From NCBI GenBank assembly GCA_910586655.1, contig CAJUIR010000002.1:62001-126000 (forward strand): a stretch of DNA of 64,000 nt, in the 5' to 3' direction. This document shows positions 51,892 through 60,090 of the stretch, piece by piece (within the stretch, counting starts at the first letter, position 1; every line of letters starts with the position of its first letter). Position numbers and translations under genes: made by a program. This DNA comes from an uncultured Christensenellaceae bacterium. Lineage in GTDB: Bacteria; Bacillota; Clostridia; Christensenellales; Borkfalkiaceae. The notes beneath the pieces were generated by a model. The model saw only the letters and a list, made by a program, of their open reading frames with translations. It was not told where the DNA came from and did no database searches.

Positions 51892-54192
51892 ATGAAAAAA
51901 CTCGTACGGGAATTTGAATTTCAGCCGCAAGAGGCAAGCGTCGTTCAAGACCTTGCATACGCACTTGCTCTCACCGAAACGACCGCAGGCATTTTATATG
52001 CGCGCGGGATGGATACGGTGGAGAAGATGCGTGCTTTTTTGCGCCCTTCCCGCGAGCACTTTTTATCGCCGTTTTTAATGAGCGGTATGCGGGAGGCGGT
52101 CGAACTTATTCGGCGCGCGCGCGACGAAGAATGGCGCGTGGCGATCTACGGCGACTATGACGCGGACGGGATCGGCGCGAGTGCGATTTTGTTCCGTGCG
52201 CTGTCGATCTACGGGATCGATGCTTATCCCTTTGTTCCCGAACGCGCGGAAGGTTACGGGATGAGCGAAAAGACCGTCGATAAAATTTTCGACGAATTTT
52301 TGCCCGATCTCGTCATTACGGTCGACTGCGGGATCTCCAATAAAAAGGAAGTGGAATACATTCAGCAGCAGGGCGCCTACGTCATCGTGACCGATCATCA
52401 CGAATTGCCCGAGGAACTTCCCGACTGTATCACGATCAACCCGAAATTCAAAGACGATTATCCTTACGATAATCTTTGCGGCGCAGGCGTTGCGTTTAAA
52501 CTTGCGTGCGCGTTGATCGGCGAACAGGCGTATTCGCTGCTCGATTTTGCCGCGCTCTCTACCGTAGCGGACAGCGTTCCGCTTTTGGGCGAGAACCGCG
52601 ATATCGTGGCAGAGGGATTGAAACTGATTTCCGAACAACCCCGTCCCGCTCTTGCGGCATTTTTGGGAAAGACGACCGAAATTACCGCGCAGACGCTTGC
52701 ATTCACGGTAGCGCCGCGTATCAACGCGGCGGGCAGAATGGGCGATGCGAAAGCCGCGCTGAAACTGTTTCTTTCCGAAGACGAAGAAGAAATTGCCGAA
52801 CTTGCGGCGTTGCTCGGGAAATACAATATCGAACGTCAGAAGTATTGCGACGACTTATACGCACAGGCAACCGCACAGATTCGGGAAGAAGGCGCGTACG
52901 GGCATATCGTAATGCTTGCGGGTGAAAATTGGAATGCCGGAACGATCGGGATCGTTGCCGCAAGGATCGTGGAGGGGTATTCCAGACCCGCGTTGCTGTT
53001 TGTGAAAAACGGCGATATACTACGCGGCAGCGCAAGAAGTATCGATAACGTGAATATTTTTGAAGCGCTCAAAGCATGTTCGGAATATATCGAAGAATTC
53101 GGCGGTCACGCGCAGGCGGCGGGCGTCAACGTAAAAACGGAAAATTTTACGGCGCTCAAAGAGGCTTTGAACCGCTATCTCGACGAGCATTATACAAAGG
53201 AAGATTTTACGCCGACCGTGATCGTCAGCGGCGATGCCTGCGACTACGCGCGCGTTTCCGCTGAATTGACGATGTTGGAGCCGTTCGGCGTGGGGAATCG
53301 CCGCCCGCTGTTTGAAATCGGGGCGTCTTCCACCAATGCTGCGCCCGTCAAACCGCATTCTCCGCACGTGACGCTCAATGTGAACCGTTTGGAACTCATC
53401 GGTTTTAATTCCGAAGATCTGCTGAAAATTCTGCGCAGCGATTTGAAAAAACGAATCGTTTTTGACTACAACCGTTCGACGTTTCGCGGCAGAGAATATC
53501 TGAAAGGGTTTGTGCGCAGCGTGATATACGACGGCGCAAGCGGAACGGACGTGGAATTGGATCTGTTTGAAAACAGGATGCGCGCGCTGTTGCGCGAGGA
53601 ATTGCAGGCGGAAACGCTGACCTTAGCGGAAGCAAACAGTTTTCTTCGGGAACAGACAGAGAAGTGCGCCTACGGGCTGTGCTGCGTCTGTTGGGACCGT
53701 TCCGCGCTTTCGCAGTTCCCTGTGTTAAACGGTATTTCGGAGGACGTCTTTTCTCTTTCGTCGGCAAGCGTCGGTAACACGGTGTTGATCGCGCCCGAAC
53801 CGGATACCGATTTATCCGCATACCGCGAGGTCGTATTCTTAGATTCGCCCGCATGCGGCGTGCGAACGGGGAAGGCGCGCATTCTCACTTGCGGACAAAA
53901 TTTCAAAGATGACAGTTTGCTTCGGCTTGACGTTTCGCGCGAATCATTGCTGTCGGTTTATACTGCGTTAAAAGAAAAACGCGGTTCGTTGGAGGGCGAC
54001 ACTTACGCAGACGCGGCGCGCCGCGCGGTGCTCGGGTGCGGACCGGAACAAACGGTGTTTGCGCTTGCCGTATTCGAGGAGTTGGGCTTGATTTCGCTGG
54101 AAGGCGGACAGGTCCGTTTTATGACGGGCAAAAAGACGGAACTTACCAATTCCCGCATTTACTTGGCGGTAATGCGCATACAGGAGGCGTAG
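51892..54192 (+). CDS. recJ: Single-stranded-DNA exonuclease RecJ
   Basis: A 766-residue DHH/DHHA1 exonuclease. DHH motifs are IYGDYDADGIGASAIL (about residues 83-98), VTVDCGISN near 144 and VIVTDHHELPEEL near 164; the DHHA1 region has GGHAQAAGV near 406. An OB fold and a long C-terminal tail of about 200 residues follow. Start 51892 (MKKLVREFEF) fits the family better than 51823; neither has a strong ribosome site. rel follows after 1 bp, as in many Clostridia. Confidence 0.95.
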   Translation: MKKLVREFEFQPQEASVVQDLAYALALTETTAGILYARGMDTVEKMRAFLRPSREHFLSPFLMSGMREAVELIRRARDEEWRVAIYGDYDADGIGASAILFRALSIYGIDAYPFVPERAEGYGMSEKTVDKIFDEFLPDLVITVDCGISNKKEVEYIQQQGAYVIVTDHHELPEELPDCITINPKFKDDYPYDNLCGAGVAFKLACALIGEQAYSLLDFAALSTVADSVPLLGENRDIVAEGLKLISEQPRPALAAFLGKTTEITAQTLAFTVAPRINAAGRMGDAKAALKLFLSEDEEEIAELAALLGKYNIERQKYCDDLYAQATAQIREEGAYGHIVMLAGENWNAGTIGIVAARIVEGYSRPALLFVKNGDILRGSARSIDNVNIFEALKACSEYIEEFGGHAQAAGVNVKTENFTALKEALNRYLDEHYTKEDFTPTVIVSGDACDYARVSAELTMLEPFGVGNRRPLFEIGASSTNAAPVKPHSPHVTLNVNRLELIGFNSEDLLKILRSDLKKRIVFDYNRSTFRGREYLKGFVRSVIYDGASGTDVELDLFENRMRALLREELQAETLTLAEANSFLREQTEKCAYGLCCVCWDRSALSQFPVLNGISEDVFSLSSASVGNTVLIAPEPDTDLSAYREVVFLDSPACGVRTGKARILTCGQNFKDDSLLRLDVSRESLLSVYTALKEKRGSLEGDTYADAARRAVLGCGPEQTVFALAVFEELGLISLEGGQVRFMTGKKTELTNSRIYLAVMRIQEA

Positions 54193-54193
54193 A

Positions 54194-56320
54194 ATGGAAT
54201 CGACGCTCATGAAAATTTACGAGTGTTATGACGGCGGTGAAAGAGATCTGCTCTTAAAAGCGTACGATTTTGCCAAGGCGGCGCACAAAAATCAGAAACG
54301 TGCTTCGGGCGAACCGTATTTTATCCATCCCTGCGCCGTGGCTGAAATTTTGACGGAATTGGGATTGAATGCGGTTACCATTGCCGCCGCACTTTTGCAC
54401 GACGTCATCGAAGACACCTCGACGACGGCGGAAGATCTCCGCCGCGAGTTCGGCGAGGAAACGTTTTCGCTTGTCGAAGGCGTTACCAAACTCGATAAAA
54501 TCGTTTTCAAGTCGGAAGAGGAAGAAGAGGCGGAAAACTTCCGCAAGATCTTCATTGCAATGGCAAAGGATATCCGCGTCATTTTAATTAAACTTGCCGA
54601 CCGTTTGCACAACATGCGTTCTTTGAATTTCCTGTCCAAAGAACGTCAACTCAAAATGGCGCGCGAAACGCTCGATATTTACGCGCCGATTGCAGGCAGA
54701 CTGGGTATTTCGCAAATCAAATGCGAACTCGAAGATTTGTGCTTAAAATATATCGACCCTTCCGCGTTTGAATTTTTGGTGGAAAACATTCATCAGAAGT
54801 TGGAAGAGCGCAACGCGTTCGTTGATTTCGTGGTGGAAGAAATCAACGGAATTCTGAAAGAATCGGGAATCAAGGGTGAAGTTTTCGGGCGACCCAAACA
54901 CTTTTATTCGATTTATAAAAAAATGAAATCCAAAGATAAATCTTTGGAACAGATATACGATTTGACCGCCGTCCGTGTCATCGTGGGAACGGTGGATGAA
55001 TGCTACGAGGTATTCGGAAAAATCCATAAAAAATGGAAACCCGTGCCCATGCGCATCAAAGATTATATCGCCACGCCCAAACCGAATTTATACCAATCGT
55101 TGCACACTACGGTCGTCACCAATTTCGGGCAGCCGTTTGAAATTCAGATCCGCACCGAAGAAATGCATCGGACGGCGGAGTTCGGTATCGCCGCGCACTG
55201 GAAGTATAAAGAGCAGCGCGATGCGGAAACTTCACTCGATCAGCGCATTGCATGGATCCGTGAAGTGATGGATATGCAGGGCGGATTTAAAGATTCCAAA
55301 GAGTTTATGGATACCGTAAAAGGGGAACTTTACAGTACCGAACTGTTGGTATTTACGCCGCAGAGCAAAGTCATTTCCCTTCCCACCGGCGCGACGCCCG
55401 TTGATTTTGCCTATGCCATTCACTCCGAAGTCGGTAACAAATGTACGGGCGCCAAAGTCAACGGAAAGATCGTACCGCTGAATTCCGTGCTGGAACTGGG
55501 CGACGTCGTGGAAATCATCACTTCGCCGAACAGTAAAGGACCTTCGCGCGATTGGCTTAAATTTATCAAATCGTCGTCCGCGCGTGCGAAAATCAAATCG
55601 TTTTACCGCAAGGAGATGAAAGAGGAGAATATCCGCACGGGAAAAAGTATTCTCGAAGAGGCGGTCAAGCGCAAGGGCTATACCATGCAGCAACTCCTCA
55701 CTGCCGAAAGTTTTAAACTCATATCCGAAAAATTATCGTTCGATACGCAGGACGAAATGTTTTCGGCGCTCGGTTACGGCGCGATCAACGTCAATCAGAT
55801 CTTATTTAAACTCATCGATTTTTACCGCAAAGAAGTTCCCCAACCCGTATCCGTTCAGCCTTTTCAGCACCATGCGAAAGGTTCGGTCACTATTAAAGGG
55901 ATGTCGGGATTACTCGTTACGTTTGCGGGCTGCTGTTCTCCCGTCCCGGGGGACGAGATCGTAGGATTCGTGACGCGCGGAAGGGGGATCGTCGTGCACC
56001 GGAAAGACTGTCCCAATATGAGGAACGCCGACGAGGGCAGATTGCAGCCTGCTGAATGGGTGGGCGCCGATAAAGACGCGCGCTTTAAGGCGGCGATCGT
56101 AGTCACGGCGGACGATCAGGGCGCGGCGTTGGCGGCGATTTCGGGTAGCGTTGCCGAAATGAAACTTGCCATCACCTCCATCAACGGCAGATACGACAAA
56201 AACGGGGCGGCGGTCGTAGACGTAACGGTTTCGCTTACCAGCCGGAACGACGTCGACGTATTGATTAAAAAAATCAAATCTCATGCCAAAATTTTAGACG
56301 TGAGAAGAACCTCGAACTGA
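54194..56320 (+). CDS. rel: Bifunctional (p)ppGpp synthetase/hydrolase Rel
   Basis: A 708-residue stringent-response enzyme. The HD hydrolase domain has HPCAVAEILTELG near 38 and ALLHDVIEDT near 65. The synthetase domain has KHFYSIYKKMKSK near 235 and YDLTAVRVIV near 255. A TGS domain (VFTPQSKVISLPTGATPVDFAY, about 385-405) and a C-terminal ACT domain complete it. AGGAGG lies 6 bp before 54194. With hydrolase and synthetase residues both kept, it is a full-length Rel. Confidence 0.97.
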   Translation: MESTLMKIYECYDGGERDLLLKAYDFAKAAHKNQKRASGEPYFIHPCAVAEILTELGLNAVTIAAALLHDVIEDTSTTAEDLRREFGEETFSLVEGVTKLDKIVFKSEEEEEAENFRKIFIAMAKDIRVILIKLADRLHNMRSLNFLSKERQLKMARETLDIYAPIAGRLGISQIKCELEDLCLKYIDPSAFEFLVENIHQKLEERNAFVDFVVEEINGILKESGIKGEVFGRPKHFYSIYKKMKSKDKSLEQIYDLTAVRVIVGTVDECYEVFGKIHKKWKPVPMRIKDYIATPKPNLYQSLHTTVVTNFGQPFEIQIRTEEMHRTAEFGIAAHWKYKEQRDAETSLDQRIAWIREVMDMQGGFKDSKEFMDTVKGELYSTELLVFTPQSKVISLPTGATPVDFAYAIHSEVGNKCTGAKVNGKIVPLNSVLELGDVVEIITSPNSKGPSRDWLKFIKSSSARAKIKSFYRKEMKEENIRTGKSILEEAVKRKGYTMQQLLTAESFKLISEKLSFDTQDEMFSALGYGAINVNQILFKLIDFYRKEVPQPVSVQPFQHHAKGSVTIKGMSGLLVTFAGCCSPVPGDEIVGFVTRGRGIVVHRKDCPNMRNADEGRLQPAEWVGADKDARFKAAIVVTADDQGAALAAISGSVAEMKLAITSINGRYDKNGAAVVDVTVSLTSRNDVDVLIKKIKSHAKILDVRRTSN

Positions 56321-56332
56321 AAGGAGCATAAA

Positions 56333-56527
56333 ATGGATATTCAGGAACTGAAAACACTTGCCGAGGGAGGCGACGCAGAGTCTCAAAAAAATCTCGGAAA
56401 TGCTTATCAGGATGGTTTAGGTATAGAGAAAGATTATGTAAAGGCTGTGGAATGGTATCAAAAAGCGGCAAAACAGGGGTATGAGAAAGCAAAGGCTGAA
56501 AATGTCAGTTATTTGGTAGGAACATGA
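56333..56527 (+). CDS. Mini Sel1-repeat protein
   Basis: A 64-residue protein made of little more than one Sel1 (TPR-like) repeat: AESQKNLGNAYQDGLGIEKD then AVEWYQKAAKQGYEKAK. AAAGGAG precedes the ATG. It lies 12 bp after rel and its stop overlaps the start of the next gene (ATGA), so it is likely translated. Most Sel1 proteins carry several repeats; this may be a fragment or a small partner protein. Base use is more AT-rich than its neighbours. Confidence 0.7.
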   Translation: MDIQELKTLAEGGDAESQKNLGNAYQDGLGIEKDYVKAVEWYQKAAKQGYEKAKAENVSYLVGT

Positions 56528-57129
56528 TAACAGTACATAAAATTTATCCCAAAGGGTTTGCTGCGAATTGCTATCTTTTAACGGCGGACGGAAAAACGGC
56601 GGTTGCAATCGATCCCGCGCAGCCGCGCGTTTTGGAAGAATCGCAAAAATACGGGTTAAAGGTAGAATACGTTTTGCTGACGCACGGGCATTTCGACCAT
56701 ATCGGCGGCTGTGCCGCGCTGCAAAACACGGGCGCAAAAATCGGTTGTCTGCAAGCGGAAAAGCCGCTCGTGCTCGGACCTGATAACTTAGCGGAAAGAT
56801 TCCGTACGGCAGTTCCGCCCTTTCAAATCGATTTTACGGTCAACGACGGCGAAACGCTATCTTTGTGCGGTTTGGAAATCAAAGTCATCGCCGCGTCGGG
56901 ACATACGGCGGGCGGCGCGTGCTATCTTGTCGAGCGTGCGCTGTTTACGGGCGATACGCTATTTTTCGAAGCCGTCGGTAGATGCGATCTGCCCACGGGC
57001 AGCGCATCGGATCTTGAAAAAAGCATCCGAAAACTTTACGCTCTTGAAGGCGATTATTCCGTTTACGCAGGACACGGCGAAGATACGACGCTGGAATACG
57101 AAAGGAGCCATAACGCGTTTTTTAAATGA
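56524..57129 (+). CDS. MBL-fold metallohydrolase (glyoxalase II-like, YqgX type)
   Basis: A 201-residue metallo-beta-lactamase-fold hydrolase. The THGHFDHIGG metal motif lies at about residues 57-66; later ligands are in SGHTAGG near 124, FTGDTLF near 141 and YAGHGEDTT near 181. Length and order match YqgX-type glyoxalase II homologues. It is overlapped by the mini-Sel1 gene and overlaps hemZ by 4 bp, forming one operon after rel. Confidence 0.93.
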   Translation: MITVHKIYPKGFAANCYLLTADGKTAVAIDPAQPRVLEESQKYGLKVEYVLLTHGHFDHIGGCAALQNTGAKIGCLQAEKPLVLGPDNLAERFRTAVPPFQIDFTVNDGETLSLCGLEIKVIAASGHTAGGACYLVERALFTGDTLFFEAVGRCDLPTGSASDLEKSIRKLYALEGDYSVYAGHGEDTTLEYERSHNAFFK

Positions 57130-58481
57130 TTACTTCCAACTACGAATATCTTGTGCCCGAACTGATGGACGTCGTGCGCCTTTTTTCGGGCGCGGAGGAC
57201 TTGGAAATCCGGCACACTTGCGCCGACGTTCAGAACAAGTTCATGCTCGGCGGAAAGACTTATTCTTATGCAAAATATTTTGACCCAAAGAGCGAACTCG
57301 AACGCAAGAGCCTTGTAAAACGCTATGCAAAACTGTCGCTTTACGAACTGCTTTCCGCGCACTTTCAAAAACAACTTCCTTGGGGCGCGCTTACGGGAAT
57401 CCGTCCCACAAGGCTTGCTTACGGCGAACTGGAACAGGGCAGAGCGTTTGAACCCTTGTTCCGCGAAATGCACGTCAGCGAAGAAAATATCGCCCTCGTG
57501 CGCCGAACGTTAGAGGGACAAAAGGGCATTTACGAGCGCAAAGAGGGGAACTGCGATTTATTCATTTCGCTTCCGTTCTGCCCGACGAAGTGCGTCTACT
57601 GTTCGTTTATCACTGCGCCGATCGCAAAGACGCGTCAGTATATTTCCGACTATTGTGCAGCGCTCGAACGGGAACTGTCGGCGGCAAAACCGCTTGTCAA
57701 ACGGTTGCGGTCGGCTTATATCGGCGGCGGGACGCCCTTTGCGTTGGAAGCGAGCGAACTTCGCCGCGTGCTGGAAGCAGTCGCGCCGCTCGTGCCTGCG
57801 GGCGCGGAATACACTGTGGAAGCAGGCAGACCCGACGTATTCACAAAGGAAAAATTGCAAATCTGCAAAGACTACGGCGTCACCCGCATTTGTATCAACG
57901 CGCAGAGTTTTTCGGACAAAACGCTTGCCGCCATCGGCAGAAAGCATACCGCGCGGCAGGTGGAAGAGGCGTTCGCACTTGCCGCTCCCTATGGTTTTAT
58001 CGTAAACTGCGATTTGATTGCAGGACTTACGGACGAAAGTCTTGCGGAGTTTTGTCAAAGCGTTGATAAAGCGGTTTCGTTGGGTGCGGAAAACGTCACC
58101 GTGCATACACTCTGTTTAAAAAAAGGCGCGCGTTTAAAAGAGGAAGTAACGTTGCTGGGCGAAGGCGAACTTGCCGAAATGATTGCCTATTCGCGCAGTA
58201 AACTTACTGCGTCGGGATACGAACCTTATTATTTATATCGACAGAAGTACATGGCCGGCGCGCACGAAAACGTCGGCTGGACCAAGAGAGGCTGTGCTTC
58301 GGTTTATAATATCGACGTTATGGAAGAATCGGCGGACAACTTCGCCGTCGGCGCAAATGCGATTTCCAAAAAGGTCATATTCGGCGAAGGCAGAATCGAA
58401 CGGATCGCCAGCCCCAAAGATATACCGACGTATCTTCAAAAAGTCGGGCAACTGATCGAAGACAAAAACAAATTGTTTTAA
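57126..58481 (+). CDS. hemZ: Coproporphyrinogen dehydrogenase-like radical-SAM protein HemZ
   Basis: A 451-residue radical-SAM protein. An N-terminal domain of about 130 residues with LPWGALTGIRPTRLAYG precedes the cluster motif CPTKCVYCSF near residue 156. SAYIGGGTPFALEASELRR follows near 195, and RICINAQSF near 258 and the ENVGWTKRGC segment near 378 are typical. HemZ occurs next to rel and an MBL hydrolase in many Clostridia even where haem synthesis is incomplete, so the true substrate is uncertain. Confidence 0.92.
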   Translation: MITSNYEYLVPELMDVVRLFSGAEDLEIRHTCADVQNKFMLGGKTYSYAKYFDPKSELERKSLVKRYAKLSLYELLSAHFQKQLPWGALTGIRPTRLAYGELEQGRAFEPLFREMHVSEENIALVRRTLEGQKGIYERKEGNCDLFISLPFCPTKCVYCSFITAPIAKTRQYISDYCAALERELSAAKPLVKRLRSAYIGGGTPFALEASELRRVLEAVAPLVPAGAEYTVEAGRPDVFTKEKLQICKDYGVTRICINAQSFSDKTLAAIGRKHTARQVEEAFALAAPYGFIVNCDLIAGLTDESLAEFCQSVDKAVSLGAENVTVHTLCLKKGARLKEEVTLLGEGELAEMIAYSRSKLTASGYEPYYLYRQKYMAGAHENVGWTKRGCASVYNIDVMEESADNFAVGANAISKKVIFGEGRIERIASPKDIPTYLQKVGQLIEDKNKLF

Positions 58482-58483
58482 TC

Positions 58484-58518
58484 AAAAACGCGCTTGCAAA
58501 CCGCAAGCGCGTTTTATA
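58484..58518. terminator. Bidirectional terminator after hemZ
   Basis: The stem AAAACGCGCTTGC with GCAAGCGCGTTTT, a 5-nt loop, and A and T runs on both sides. It serves hemZ and the converging HTH gene. Confidence 0.88.
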
Positions 58519-58521
58519 TTT

Positions 58522-58962
58522 TTATTTTTCTCTGCCCAGAAGGTAGTCGACCGAACATCCGAAACGTTTGGCTAATTTAATCAGCATATTTACCGACGGC
58601 GTTGTATTTTTATAGAGCCATTTATAAGTAAGCGAACTTGAAATATGCAACTCCTTTTTTAAATAATATTGCGAAGTTTTGTAATCTTTCAGAAATTTTC
58701 TAAAACAGATTCCGAAATCTTTTACGGATTCAAATTCAGTCTGTTTCGGATAATCGGTCAATCCTAACAAATAATCGGCAGAGCAATGGAATAACTCAGC
58801 GACGTTGATTAAAAACTTCGTTGATGGATCATGCGCTCCGTTTAAAATTCCCGAAACACTGACGCGGCTCATTTTGATTTTTTCAGAAAGTGCAGTTTCG
58901 TTTAATTCATATTCATCCATGAATTCTTTTAGTCTTTCTGAAAACAGTCTATGATTTAACAT
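58522..58962 (-). CDS. Tandem double HTH-XRE regulator
   Basis: A 146-residue protein with two HTH units. The first (residues 5-67) has LNETALSEKIKMSRVSVSGI and ends FHCSADYLLG. The second (81-144) has LKKELHISSSLTYKWLYKN and ends FGCSVDYLLGREK. Each ends in the (S)ADYLLG/SVDYLLG box usual for XRE repressors, so the gene looks like a duplication fused head to tail. It is divergent from the 153-residue unknown gene with about 100 bp between them. No phage genes are nearby. Confidence 0.85.
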   Translation of the reverse strand: MLNHRLFSERLKEFMDEYELNETALSEKIKMSRVSVSGILNGAHDPSTKFLINVAELFHCSADYLLGLTDYPKQTEFESVKDFGICFRKFLKDYKTSQYYLKKELHISSSLTYKWLYKNTTPSVNMLIKLAKRFGCSVDYLLGREK

Positions 58963-59022
58963 ACTTACATAATTATCCTCTCTTTGTTTAACAATTCGTT
59001 TGACTGTAAAATAAAGTGAGTG

Positions 59023-59028
59023 TATAAT
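59023..59028 (+). promoter_or_regulatory. Possible -10 box of the 153-residue gene
   Basis: TATAAT at 59023-59028, 35 bp before the start, preceded by no good -35 at 17 bp. It is in the shared region with the divergent double-HTH gene, so that regulator may act here. Confidence 0.4.
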
Positions 59029-59063
59029 AAATTTAATAAAGTGATTAAAGGCTTAATTGTAGT

Positions 59064-59525
59064 ATGCTCAAAATTAAAAACGGAAAATTGTACGGAACAC
59101 ATCTTTCTTTTGCGTTGCCGAAAAATTTTTATTTGGCGTTAAAACGCGATATTTGCGAAGGGAACGGATTGCAATTTATTTCGGAAGACGGCGCAGTGGA
59201 AATCGAAATTTTGTTTGAACGGGGAACGGAGAATCTGAGGGAAGAACTCCTTACATTCGGCGAAGATTGCAATTTTTCTTTGAAAGGCGAAATTGTGCCT
59301 GTATTCCGCGGCAGAAAGGGCATGGCCGCTTTGTTCGTCAATCAAGCGAAAACCGAGAAGTATTACGAAGAACGGTATCTCGTTCCCGAAAACAAAAACG
59401 GAGAAAATATGATCTGCATCGGCATTTCGCTGTTGCATTGGCGCGGCGGCAAGTTCCGCTCTTTAAATGAGGTTTTGAACGCGAGGGAAGTGAGTGATTT
59501 TTTAAACGGCATTCATTTGAAGTAA
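59064..59525 (+). CDS. Uncharacterised 153-residue protein
   Basis: A 153-residue soluble protein with no signal or membrane segment. It alternates strands and helices: HLSFALPKNFYLALKRDICE near residue 14, GAVEIEILFERGTENLREEL near 44, EIVPVFRGRKGMAALFVNQA near 77 and MICIGISLLHWRGG near 117. I do not recognise the family. Its divergent neighbour is the double-HTH regulator, which suggests a regulator-target pair. The ribosome site is weak (AAAGG about 12 bp upstream). Confidence 0.6.
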   Translation: MLKIKNGKLYGTHLSFALPKNFYLALKRDICEGNGLQFISEDGAVEIEILFERGTENLREELLTFGEDCNFSLKGEIVPVFRGRKGMAALFVNQAKTEKYYEERYLVPENKNGENMICIGISLLHWRGGKFRSLNEVLNAREVSDFLNGIHLK

Positions 59526-59604
59526 ATAATCTTTCCGGAATTCAAACGAAAAGATTTTCTTTTGAAAAAAATTTTTTGAAATGTTCAAACCGATTGTATT
59601 TTCT

Positions 59605-59633
59605 TTGACAAGGCTTGAAAAATATGGTATTCT
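59605..59633 (+). promoter_or_regulatory. rpsO promoter
   Basis: TTGACA (59605-59610), a 17-bp spacer and TATTCT (59628-59633) with an extended TGg. It leaves a leader of about 75 nt that may include an S15 control structure. Confidence 0.85.
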
Positions 59634-59714
59634 AAAACAGTCGTTTGCGAGGACTTGCGCTCTCCACGCATCTCTTGGCAAAACGGGAATCATTCCATAG
59701 GAGGATAAACGCAA

Positions 59715-59969
59715 ATGGAAAAGCAGGAAATTATTGCAAAGTATGCAACGCATGAAGGCGACACGGGTTCTCCCGAGGTTCAGATCGCGCTTTTGACCGA
59801 GCGCATCAACCACCTCAACGAGCATCTCAAAGTTCACAAGCAGGATAACCATTCCCGCCGCGGACTTTTGAAAATGGTCGGAAAACGCCGCGCGCTTCTC
59901 GATTATCTCAAAGCGAAAGATATCGAGCGTTACAGAAGCGTGATTGCGGCTTTGGAACTCAGAAAGTAA
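59715..59969 (+). CDS. rpsO: 30S ribosomal protein S15
   Basis: An 84-residue S15. [20 protein letters not shown] at about residues 17-36 (19 residues shown here as the S15 signature region) and the [20 protein letters not shown] block near 49 are exact. AGGAGG lies upstream. S15 autoregulates many rpsO leaders. It is followed by a terminator and then pnp, the usual rpsO-pnp order. Confidence 0.98.
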   Translation: MEKQEIIAKYATHEGDTGSPEVQIALLTERINHLNEHLKVHKQDNHSRRGLLKMVGKRRALLDYLKAKDIERYRSVIAALELRK

Positions 59970-59976
59970 GGAACTC

Positions 59977-60006
59977 AAAGAGCGGTACTTTTTGCCGCTC
60001 TTTTTG
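59977..60006 (+). terminator. rpsO terminator
   Basis: The 9-bp stem AAAGAGCGG with CCGCTCTTT, a 9-nt loop and five T. Read-through would reach pnp. Confidence 0.85.
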
Positions 60007-60090
60007 TTGTATCTGCCTCGGATCTTCCGAAGCAGGCTAAACCGCCACGGGGCGGCGCGGCAAAGAAAAAGGAGAAAGGAGTAAGGTAAT

